Shown here in pieces: positions 37,501 to 48,315 of a DNA stretch of 64,000 bases. A program made the position numbers and the translations under genes. Source of the stretch: Elmis aenea. Taxonomy: Eukaryota > Arthropoda > Insecta > Coleoptera > Elmidae. Numbering within the stretch: the first letter of the stretch is position 1; each line of letters begins with the position of its first letter. The notes below the pieces were generated by a model. It was not told the DNA's origin. It searched no databases and saw only the letters and a list, made by a program, of their open reading frames with translations. Where the stretch lies: positions 51,312,966-51,376,965 of the forward strand of contig OX393576.1 of the NCBI GenBank assembly GCA_947652605.1, given 5' to 3'.

Positions 37501-40500
37501 AATAATCTTTGTTAAGTTTAAAGCTTTGCTATATCACTGATTATAAGAAAGATACCCATTAGTTTTAGTAACAACTTTAATGACATAATCGGTTTAAAAT
37601 ATTTTTCTTATATTTTACCGTTCCTTTTCTCAATGATGGTGTGTTCTGGACGAAGTGTAAATTTAAATGTTTTAATAGTAATTTTTTAATACTCTCTTAA
37701 TACGTAATTCAAAAGTGATTATTTTGATGTTCAAATAAAACAAAAAAAGTTCTCAAAAGAGTTCGTACAATGTCTGTCTCACACCAGGCCTAATTAATAC
37801 AGCTGCCAATTTGTACTATTAAATATAATTACGCGGGCGTTACATCATAGAAAATCGTGTATATAGTTTTGCCAAACAGTATGGAGATCAGCAATAGAAA
37901 TAAGACCACAAATGTTTGGAGAAAAATTATTGTATTATTAATTTTAAAATATGTTACTTCATTGTATATTTTAACAGGCTTCTTGATTTAATACTTTTAA
38001 TTTGATGGACCTAATTTGCTTCTTCAAAAAAAAAAAAATTTATCGAGATTCTAATCTTTTTAACTTATTTAGAATTAAAATTAGTTATGATTTAATAAAT
38101 AAATTGGTGCCATTAACTTTGTTTTTTTTTTAAGATTTTGTTTTGCGAACAAATAAACCATACCTACATAAACATAATTTTAAATTACAATGCTGTTACT
38201 AAAAATTTAAAACATTTTACGTAATTCTGTTAGTTTTCTTTTTTATTCCTTTTAGAGCAATAATTACACAGAAGATCTCGAAAAATTACTAAACGATTCG
38301 GTTAAAAATGTGCAACTCGAAGATTTTCGATTACCGACCAACGTGTTTCCAATCCATTATCGATTAAGAATACATCCCTACTTAGACGAACAGGGTCCAA
38401 ATAACTTTACTTTTACCGGAAGAGTAAACATCATATTTCAGACAAATAAAACTCAAACAAATAAAATTATTCTAAATGTAAAAGATTTGCAAATATTAGA
38501 GTCGGACGTTAAAATAACTATGGTTAAAAGTAACCGATTACAGTCCCTTTCTCAAGTTTTGGAATCCCCAAAAAATGAGAAAAAGCGTAGTTTAAATACA
38601 TCATCAGACCCTGCGCACCAGTTAAATGGTTCTAATGTTTCTAATACACCTGCTAAACCTGTCGAGGCTCCAGTGCCATCTGTACAACCAATTTCATCAG
38701 CTAAAGCTCCACAAGGTTTGAATGATACGAACAACAGGCCAAATGAAGAAAGCAAAAATATATCTAAAGTAGGGCTACCACCATCCAATAGCACGACCAT
38801 TCAAAATCCAACTACTAACACTTCAGCTGAATCATCTAAATCTTCTTCCATTACATCTGGATCAACCAATTCTACCTCCTCTATACCTAATAAAAACATT
38901 CATTCCTCCATTCCAACTGATACAAACAATGCTTCTCCCACTACAAATCAATCAATTAATTCTACCTTTACTGTACCTAATTTAAACAATTCTTTCTCCA
39001 TTCCATCTAATACAAACAATTCTTCTTTCAATACAAATCAATCAACCAATTCTTCCTCCTCTATTCCTAAATTAAATAATTCTTCCTCCACTACAAATCA
39101 ATCAATCAATTCTTCCCCCACTTCACCTCAATCAAATAATTATTCATCCATTCCAACTAAATCAAACAATTCTTTCCCTTCTAAAATTGAATCAAGCAAT
39201 TCTTCCTCGACTTCAACTAAATCAAGCAATTCTTCCTCCACTACAATTGAATCAACCAATTCTTCCTCTACTATACCTGGATCAAACAATTCTTCCTCCA
39301 CAATTACCAAAATTTCTGAACCTGAAATAAGCCAAACGACCAAAGAATTAAATGTTAGAATTAAAGCGATCAAAGAAGATAAAATAAAATCCAGATACAT
39401 AATATATCTAAATACTCCCATGGAGCCTAATGTGAATTATACGTTGGAAATTAAATTTGCCGGAATTATTTCCAATAATCTGGATGGATTATATAAAACG
39501 TATTATCAAGATGCAAACGGGCTGAAAAGGTAAAATGTTATGACTCATATGTGATAAGAGACCCGTTCCAGTTTTTATAGCTTATTGTTGCCAAGGACAT
39601 TGTTGTAACAAGTAGAGAATCTTTAGTTGCATAACTTAACTTTATTTCGATTTTATAAATGTTTTACAGTTCAGTAATAATAAGACTGTCTCAGACGTAA
39701 ACTTGTACAGACATTTGTATAATTTAAAAGGCAAAATATTTAACAAGTCATAATTTGTAAAAAAATAATAAAATTATGTAAAACCAAGAAGTAGACTTTT
39801 AAATAATTACTTGATGTTTTGGTTACAATTTTAGCCAAAAATAAAATGTGATACGTAAAAAAAAGTTTTTTAAACATAAAAAAAAGTTTGTTAAACATTA
39901 AAAAAAAAGTTTTTTAAACATCAAAAAAAAGTTTTTTTAATCCAAATTATTTACCTCAAGTTTAGGATTACCCAAAAAGGTGTTAACTTTCCTAAAAATT
40001 TCCAGGCATTATCTCACTACACATTTTCAGCCAATCTATGCTCGTAAAGTGTTTCCGTGTTTTGACGAACCGCTACGTAAAGCAACATTTGAAATAAGTA
40101 TTGCTCGAAGGACCAATATGACGGCTTTATCTAATATGCCTCTTAAAGAAACAGAAGCCATGTACGTATATATTTGTTCTACTTTGGTGTGTCGTTTATT
40201 TAATAAATTAGTGGTCAAATAATGCATTTAAACTACTTAATTGTCTTTTTTATAATTCTTTTGAAGCCATTAAATAAAATGTCATAGGCTTAATTAAAAT
40301 TTAAGTCTGTAGAGGCTTTTCATTAAAAAAAATTCAAATTAAATATTAATTTGTTTCACCACTAAAAGAAATAAAGATTTTTCGTCATTTATTCATGATA
40401 TGGTTTGCTGCGGTGATGTTTTAATGGAACTGGTAATATATCTGGGACGCTTAATCGACTCAATTTTATTGTAACTTATGCTCCAAACGCCTTTATATTT

Positions 40501-43500
40501 TTAAATAATAATACATTTCAAACAAATATATTTTAGGAAGGAACTAAGTGGATGGGTTTGGGACCATTTTGAGAGAAGTCCACCAATGCCATCTTATTTA
40601 GTAGCACTCACTATTTCAGACTTTGCAAGTTTAAACGTAACTTTAACCGAGTTAGGACCAGTCGTCAAAATATGGGCACCAAAACATATTATAGATACTG
40701 CCCAATACGCAGCTAGCGTTTTCCCAAAAGTCTTCTCATTTTATCAAAACTACTTTGACATCAAGTATCCCATACCCAAATTAGATCTCATCGCTGTCGA
40801 CGACTTACCAAATGAAGCTATGGAAAATTGGGGTGTAATTTCTTTTAGGTAGTATGTCTTTAGGATTTGTTCCGGCGTCTTATAACATTCTTTTTTATTT
40901 TAGAAAAACAGCTTTACTTTTAGACCATAATGCAGATGCTTTGGAAACAAAATTCCACATTTTTGAGACTCTAGCACATGAATTAGCACATCAGTGGTTT
41001 GGAAATCTTGTTACAATGAAGTGGTGGTCAGAATTATGGTTAAATGAAGGTTTTGCGACATACATGACCGCAGCAGCACAACGCTCAGTAATATATGTAA
41101 ACATTCCACAAAAACTATTGTATTTATTGTATTTAAAAAAAAAAAACAATTTAAACGAAATACTTATTACTGGATTAGTTTCAAATACTTGGTTAAGTGG
41201 TTTATGGTTGTTATCCGCTTATTAGCTTAGTTATTATATTTTTGCAACTCATAATTACAATTTATTTTTAAATAAATAAACAAGGTACAGTCGAAAACAA
41301 TGAAACATTATTAGAAGTACACTGATGCGATAATGTTTGTGGGATGTGTCTATAATGTGTTAAAACTACATACCAACGGTTAATTTAATTTTAGCTAGAA
41401 CCAGCATTTGAAGCAGTAAGTCCATTTCCATTGTCAATCACTCAAACAGTTTTGCTAACCGATGATTTACGATCTACGCACGAATTAAATACTGACTTAG
41501 TAGATCCTTCACAAATTGGTCAAATATTTGATTCTATTATGTATGAAAAGGGAGCATCGTTACTACGTATGCTAAATTACTCACTTACTGAACCAGTTTT
41601 TAGGCAAGGCATTCAAAATTATCTGAAAACTTGGTAAGTAACATCAACTGTAAATTTTCTTGTAATCTATTGGTTAATATAAATCGAAACACTGTACATT
41701 ATTTAACTTTGAAGTTTTTCGAATAATACACAAAACCAAATCATTTTGTTTTATAATCGTACAGGATTCAAATTCTTAATTAGTTTATTCGAAGCATTAT
41801 ATTTGAATTATAAATTGCGAAAACACTAACTTGACGATTATGCATTACAATTATTGTTTGTGTAAAAGTTTTAAATGCGCTCACATTCTGATTTATTAAT
41901 ATTTATTGATAACAGATATTGCAATTTCAGGTCATATAAATCAACGAATAAAGATGATCTTTGGCAAGCACTAAGTTTTGAAATTCAAGAAAAGCATACA
42001 TGGCCGACAGATTTCAGTATTAAATCGTTTTCCGACTCGTGGACTTCACAAAAAGGATATCCAGTCATACAAATATCGCGTAATTATGATAAGGGCAGTG
42101 CTGTAATATCCCAGAGAAGATTCATTTTGGGAGAGGATGCAGGAAGTTTATGGTATATTCCGCTAAATTATATCACAAGTGAAAAAGTTGATGAAACAAA
42201 AACGCTGTGGCTTAAACAGGAAAAACAAATCGAAACGGAACATTTAACCGAAACGGGAAACTCCAGTTGGATATTGTTCAACGTGGAACAAACAGGTACC
42301 TTCAATTTTTTTTCACCCATTTGCACTTACTTGACGTTGCAGTTTTTTAGCTTTATGTCGAGTAAATTATGACCCCACAAACTGGAATTTACTTCGCAAA
42401 CAGCTAGAAAGCGACCCCCAAAAAATATCACCAGTAAACCGTGGACAAATACTGGGCGATGCTTTTGAACTGGCAAACGCTGGGTATCTTAATTACGAAA
42501 CGGCCTTGGAATTAACAAACTACTTACAAAAAAATGAATCAAATCACATTCCTTGGGTTATAGTCACAAACAGTATAGATAAGTTACATTATATATTAAG
42601 TTTTACAAAGTATAACGGCGCTTTTCAGGTAATTTTAAAGTTAGTGTTCGATGAAACGTTATTTTATTTACATCTTTCAGGATTATGTAAATAAACTAAT
42701 AACACACACATTTGCCAAGCTTGGAACTTCAGATAAGAATGATGACTTGGAAGCTACTAAACGTTTAAGACAGGTTATAATTTCAAGGGCTTGTGGATAT
42801 CGTTACAAACCTTGTGTAGAATGGGCTAAAAACGAATTTGTAAAATGGGTCAATACAACAGATCCGGATGTACACAATCCGTAAGTTACCATTTTAATTT
42901 TCAGTTATTTTGCTTTAGATTTGAACAAATTAAATATTGTGATAATGTTTAATGTTTATTTTTGTTCTTGAATGTTAAATTTACAAATCATTTTATAAAT
43001 TATTACAATTTATTTTTAAAAATCTGCAAACTTAGATAAGATTTGTGTGGGTGCATTTGTTATGTTTTAGAATTCCTTATAATTTCCGTCGAGCTATTTT
43101 GTGTACAGTTATATCATCTGGTGGCACATCAGAATGGGAATTTTTGTGGAAAAGGACAAGATTTCCTCATGTATCACCTGCCAACCAGAGATTATATTAT
43201 TTGAGTCTAGGATGTACAAGAGATCCTTGGCTAATAAATAGGTGAAAAATATAATATTATTTAGGTCAAACATTAAGAAATTTATAGTAGTAGTAGTAGT
43301 CTTTATTTGTTCTGAAAAATCCAAAAAGGTATAGAACATGTCACAATAATGATAATAATAATACACATATACAGGGTGTAGACTCGGATCACGCAACATA
43401 GCAATTTCAATGGTAAAATTTTAAAAGTCGTATTCTTGCTCCCCTAATTATTTTAGAAAAAAAGTGCAAATACGTTTTTTGTAGAGAAAAAAATTCTGTA

Positions 43501-46500
43501 TCCATAAATGTAATCAATATTACTTTTTCGTTTTCCAATAACTGAAAATTAAGCAATTACAAAACGCGTTTTGACAAAAATCTGTACTGCCTTGGAATTA
43601 TGCTATGACAACTGCCCAGCCTAATGTCACTTATACTGTCACTTTGACGTGAAGTTTTTTCATAATAATCATTGTAAAATAAATGTTTGATAAAATATAA
43701 AGGTTTTAAGAATGAATTTCGCGTCAAAGTGACAGTATAAGTGACATTAGGCTGGGCAGTTGTCATAGCATAATTCCAAGGCAGTACAGATTTTTGTCAA
43801 AACGCGTTTTGTAATTGAAGACCTTGGTGCAAGAAGGGGATATGTGCAAAAATGTAAAAAAAAAAACTTGTACAGAAATGGGTTTTAAAATATGCGCTTT
43901 TCATATGGTGCAAATGTGGGATAAGTAGGGCTTATAGAAATTATTTTTCTCAGCCCTACTTATCCCACATTTGCACCATATGAAAAGCGCATATTTTAAA
44001 ACCCATTTCTGTACAAGTCTTATTTTTTTACATTTTTGCACATATTCCCTTCTTGCACTAAGGTCTTCAATTGCTTAATTTTTAGTTATTGGAAAACGAA
44101 AAAGTAATATTGATTACATTTATGGATACAGAATTTTTTTCTCTACAAAAAACGTATTTGCACTTTTTTTTCTAAAATAATTAGGGGAGCAAGAATACGA
44201 CTTTTAAAATTTTACCATTGAAATTGCTGTTGCGTGATCCGAGTCTACACCCTGTATACGAATATACGGGTGCCCATTTTTCTAACCTGTTGTATGGGTA
44301 ACTCCGTTAATATTAGAGATGCAGAAACGTTTAAATTAGCAAATTTGTGCAGAATTTAAAGGGAAATCTGATTTGACTACGTCATCAACTTTTTGAAATA
44401 TTTTGAAAAAACTGAAAAAGGTCGATTTTTTCAATCTTGAATGATTCCGTAACCATATGAGTTAGAATAAAAATAAAAATTGATTTTTATAGACATTTTT
44501 ACGTAGATTTTAAATATGTTAACGAAATTTTCATAGCACTCTCGATTTCCAAGTTATAGCACAAACTTATTAAAAAGGTTATTTTTTTCTCGTTTCAATG
44601 ATATAAGGTTTGTTATGCTTTACTTTTGTAGTTTTTCTTTAAATAAGCAAAAATCATTTTACATGTTCACAGCCTGCTAATAGATGGGAGTTATCCCGTG
44701 TTGATGTTCTTTTTTTTCGATGTGACATTTAAGAGTTTCTCTTATTGTTAGTGTAGCAGTTATTAGCCAGTTACAAATTTTAAAAACAAAACCTCAGAGT
44801 TTGTCAAATATAATTTATTGTTTGTCTTACGTGTAAATCTCTCTCTCGTGTTGATCAAAATTTTTGATTGAGTTTATTGTAAATTTCAAAAACAATGTGT
44901 TCTAATAAAGAAAAAAACCACATGCTTTTTTATTACTACGCTTGTAATAGAAATAGTAGAAATTCAAGTGAAATGTATTTGCAAAGATTTATGGAAAGGA
45001 GCCAACCAAGAAAGAAATTATTTTCGTTATTAGAAACCAATTTTAAAAAATACGGGTATACCAAAAAGCCTGATAATATTTCTTCATTAAGAAACATTGT
45101 TTTTGAAATTTATAATAAACAAAAATTTTGATCAACACGATAGAGAGACATACGTATAACAAACAATAAATTTTTTTCACTACTAGTAATATAGCGTAGC
45201 ATTATGACGTATATTAGAATGCCGTGAAATTCAATTTCTCTACCTATGCATGGTTACAGGTAAACAATTTTTCATTATTAACCACTGGTGAATAATGAAC
45301 AAATTTATACTTTTTGATAATGCTGTTGTAGTTTTAAAGAAAAAAAAATTATAGGACGATTTAGTATGATGGAGAAATTCTCTTTATTGGTATTTTAGCA
45401 TTTAAAACGTTGTTTAAATAAATTAATTTAATTTTAAAAACTTTGGTGTATTTAAATAACACGACTTTCGCGCCGTAATAAATGACGGTTGTCAATATCC
45501 ACACCGTCGATTGACACAACGTAAAAAAGAGAAAAGTTTTAATAATGTCAGTATTTTAGATGAAACCATCGCTTAAAAACAATGTTTTTTAATAACAATA
45601 GTGATTTAGCAAGATGAGTAACACGCAGATTCAATATTTCTATAGAATAGATAGGTACTTAACTTTTTATATTTTAGGTTAGAAAGTGCGTACATAACAT
45701 AAATGGGTTTGTCTTACTAGTAGTGAAAAAAATAGTATATACACCACGGTAGAGAAGTCTTATAGCCTTCGGGCCCTTACATCCCTCGGCGCTTCGCGCC
45801 TCGTGATCTAATCTGAGCCCTCAGGCTATAATAGTTGACTTCTCTACCTTGGTATATAATATACTATTATTTGACAAACTATGAGGTTTTGTTTTTAAAA
45901 TTTGTAACTGGCTAATAATTGCTACACTAACAAAAAGAGACAACTCTTAAATGTCACATCGAAAAAAAAAGAACATCAACACGGGATAACTCCTATCTAT
46001 TAGTAGGCTGTGAACATGTAAAATGATTTTTGCTTATTTAAAGAAAAACTACAAGAGTAAAGCATAACAAACCTTATATCATTAAAACGAGAAAAAAATT
46101 TAATAAGACCACAGCCAACTATGACTTCCATTTAAAAAAATGCAAGTTTGTGCTAAAACTCGGAAATCGAGAGTGCTATGAAAATTTCGTTAACATATTT
46201 AAAATCTACGTAAAAATATCTATAGAAGTCAATTTTTATTTTTGTTCTAACTCATAGGGTTACAAAATTATTCAAGTTTGAAAAAATCGACCTTTTTCAG
46301 TTTTTTCAAAATATTTCAAAAAATTGATGACGTAGGTCAAATCAGATTTCCCTTTAAATTCTGCACAAATTTGCTCATTTAAACGTTTCTGTATCTCCAA
46401 TATTAACGGAGTTACCCATACAACAGGTTAGAAAAATGGGCACCCTGTATACACAACACAAAATTATATTTACTTAAAAGAGTTTTTAAAGTAAGCGTCA

Positions 46501-47561
46501 TTAAGATATTCACTAACTCCGTAGTAAGTATATTATTTCTTATTAAGCTGATGGAGTATTAAGAACACGATTTTTAATTTTTTTCTTATAACTTGCTTAT
46601 AAAGTTCACAAAATTGTTTTGTCCTAGTTAAGCATATTCTCAAATACTTTATTCGCATATTTAAATTGTATTAAAATTGTAAAACATTTGCGTTAAATTG
46701 GATTTTTTAAAACACTCGTCGATGACAGACTTTATATTCTTGGTAATTTTTTTTTAAACAACTGTTGTCTTACTATTACTACCACACTACCTGTAGCGTA
46801 GCAAGAAGAGAATGGGCTCGTGTGCAATGCAAGCAGAGTTAGAGCGCCTTCAGATAAAGTTTACGTGTGTTTGCGAGTGCCAATAATTAAAAGACAATTA
46901 ATTTGTTGTTTACATCCTATGGGCCTCTTGACTCGTATGCACGTGTCCACCGCGCCCGTTGCACTCCTGATTACTACGCCACTGATTATTACCATAAATC
47001 TGCCAGAATTGTTTTTGTATTATCATCTACGGTAATTTTTTATTCGATTAACTTTTAAACTTAATTGTCACACTGTGCATGCCCGTTCTTGTTTAAATTT
47101 ATCTCGTATTTTAATTTGTATCTATTAATTTTCAGTTATCTCGAGAAAACTTTAAATGGTAGTATACCATTTGGACTTATTGGATATGTATGGCGGTCTA
47201 TTTCACATCCTGTGGGTCAAATAACGGGATATCAATTTTTAAGGGAACATTGGAAACGGATATTTGAAACATATAAAAATGTCCATACAGTTCTAGAAGC
47301 CGTCGTAGAACAGTTTTTGTCGACTCTATCTACAGAACTAGAATTAAACGATGTAAGACATTACAAATTAATCATTTTTTTGATTGTATAAAGTTTCGTT
47401 TATTCCAGCTTTCATTGTTTTACAAAGAGCACAAAGCTGATTTATCATCCGTGTCTCTAAAAATAATCAACGCAGTGGATAATATTAAGTTGCGAATACA
47501 ATGGATTCAAACGAACTTAGAAAGTGTAGGAAATTGGCTTACCCAAAATAATAAGAAGTAG
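34541..47561 (+). CDS. Gene B: type II membrane aminopeptidase N (M1), active site intact, with mucin-like insert
   Basis: Exons 34541-34747, 38256-39529, 40006-40161, 40537-40848, 40904-41087, 41395-41633, 41931-42295, 42351-42628, 42681-42880, 43071-43241, 47136-47352, 47409-47561 join in frame to 1251 residues. Exon 1 gives a cytoplasmic tail and one membrane helix ([20 protein letters not shown]), so the enzyme faces outside as a type II protein. The M1 N-domain ([16 protein letters not shown]) is interrupted by a Ser/Thr/Asn-rich block at about residues 272-423. Catalytic marks follow: [20 protein letters not shown] (675-679), WLNEGFATY (third ligand E698) and [11 protein letters not shown] with the Tyr. 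The ERAP1-like domain has paired Cys ([11 protein letters not shown]). It probably removes neutral N-terminal residues from peptides. Other APNs here are 900-odd residues; most of the excess is the insert and stalk. Confidence 0.92.
35264..36780. mobile_element. 1.5 kb foldback element with about 490-base arms and a dead mariner core, in intron 1 of gene B
   Basis: CAGGGTGGTGCTTTTTTCGA at the left is mirrored at 36761-36780, with TA outside both ends. The arms (35264-about 35755 and about 36290-36780) match nearly throughout. The core holds a transposase relic on the minus strand. Confidence 0.88.
35836..36190 (-). pseudogene. Mariner-type transposase C-terminal relic
   Basis: In broken frames the minus strand reads [12 protein letters not shown], then [16 protein letters not shown], then [15 protein letters not shown] and HNGAHFKQF. 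Active relatives have QQDGAPPH and SPDLTPLD, so both catalytic Asp positions have changed (to Glu and Cys). It lies between the long arms of the surrounding foldback element. Confidence 0.75.
36785..38255. other. Rest of gene B intron 1, nothing recognised
   Basis: AT-rich, ending at the acceptor CCTTTTAG before 38256. No coding seen. Confidence 0.45.
38862..39317 (+). repeat. 30-base coding tandem repeat encoding a mucin-like 10-residue unit
   Basis: About 15 units of 30 bases encode variants of [20 protein letters not shown] and [10 protein letters not shown]. Nearly all carry an N-X-S/T glycosylation sequon plus Ser/Thr runs for O-glycans. The downstream units (39150-39310) are the most alike at DNA level, suggesting recent slippage or unequal exchange. 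The reading frame is kept throughout. Confidence 0.9.
43372..44254. mobile_element. Foldback element in gene B intron 10, interrupted by a second element
   Basis: CAGGGTGTAGACTCGGATCA at 43372 is mirrored at the right end (44235-44254), with TA outside both. The left arm is 43372-43558 plus 43817-43935. The right arm is 43950-44254, uninterrupted. Confidence 0.88.
43559..43812. mobile_element. 254-base palindromic MITE with AATT target duplication
   Basis: Arms start ACAAAACGCGTTTTGACAAA at both ends. AATT is at 43555-43558 and 43813-43816. The uninterrupted right arm of the host element (GCAATTGAAGACC in complement) shows the empty site. Confidence 0.88.
44267..46447. mobile_element. 2.2 kb foldback element with about 570-base arms, in gene B intron 10
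   Basis: The left arm starts CGGGTGCCCATTTTTCTAAC and the right arm ends with its complement followed by CCCTGTATA. Arms run to about 44830 and from about 45870. The centre holds a smaller inverted pair (GTGTTGATCAAAATTTTTG at 44850 and 45120) around a short ORF. Another pair, TTTCACTACTAGTAA at 45177 and its complement at 45712, is probably a nested insertion. Confidence 0.85.
44895..45131 (+). pseudogene. DUF4817-like helix-turn-helix fragment of a mariner-type transposase
   Basis: The 78-residue frame reads [19 protein letters not shown] then [19 protein letters not shown]. This matches the DUF4817 pattern (YxxCNRNxxxAxxMYxxRFP..P) that begins many insect mariner-like transposases. No catalytic domain follows, so it is either a deletion relic or a short ORF kept by chance inside the foldback element. 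Confidence 0.5.
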
Positions 47562-47700
47562 TAGATGTGTTGTATTTATTATATATATATATGTAAGTGG
47601 CAAGTTTTGCTTTACTCTGGCAGAACTATTTAAAATTTACTAAATTATTATAGATTTTTATTAGTTTTAGAGACATTCTAGGGTTTGTACATAAATCGTA

Positions 47701-47706
47701 AATAAA
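47701..47706 (+). promoter_or_regulatory. Candidate poly(A) signal of gene B
   Basis: AATAAA 140 bases after the stop codon. It is the best-placed hexamer, though AT-rich sequence makes chance matches common. Confidence 0.4.
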
Positions 47707-47782
47707 TTATATGTAGATACATCTGCATTATCATTGTCTGTAGTAATACATATATAAAAAAACTTTTTATTTTACTAAAACT

Positions 47783-47788
47783 TTTATT
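47783..47788 (-). promoter_or_regulatory. Candidate poly(A) signal of gene C
   Basis: AATAAA on the minus strand, about 530 bases after the gene C stop. If used, the B and C transcripts end within about 80 bases of each other. A closer variant hexamer (ATTAAA) lies near 48274. Confidence 0.25.
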
Positions 47789-48315
47789 CATTACAAAGGT
47801 TTCTTGCTTGGTAATAACACTAGACAGCAAAATGATGTCCTTATTCGTCAAGGAATGTTACACACCAGTTACAAATCTATATTTCTTTAATAAAAAACAC
47901 AATCAGGCAAAATAATCACGCGATATATTTGGTCAAACATTTCCGAAATTTAATGAGAATACGATATAGCTTTTATAAATTACATATTGGAATAAAATAA
48001 TTATCTGTGGTATAAAATATTAAGTATTTATATAGTTGTCATTACATGTTGGTAATAAACCAAAGAATTATTGCTGGTATAATAACATTTCCGTTGTAAA
48101 ATACATAATAGGCAGTAATAATATGTGACAATTTTAACAGAAGGAAATACTAAAACAAACTATTTTAATTATGTCGTACTAAATAAGCCTAAACCTATAA
48201 CCATATTATCTAAAAGTGCAAAATTGTTTAGGGCTTGTATATGAAAGATTTTAAAAAATCGGTAATTTTATATTTAATACAAAATATAAACTAAACTAAT
48301 TTACATAAAATATAA

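Noticed and set aside
38552..39421. Long minus-strand open frames opposite gene B exon 2
   Set aside because: Shadow frames produced by the low-complexity coding repeat on the plus strand.
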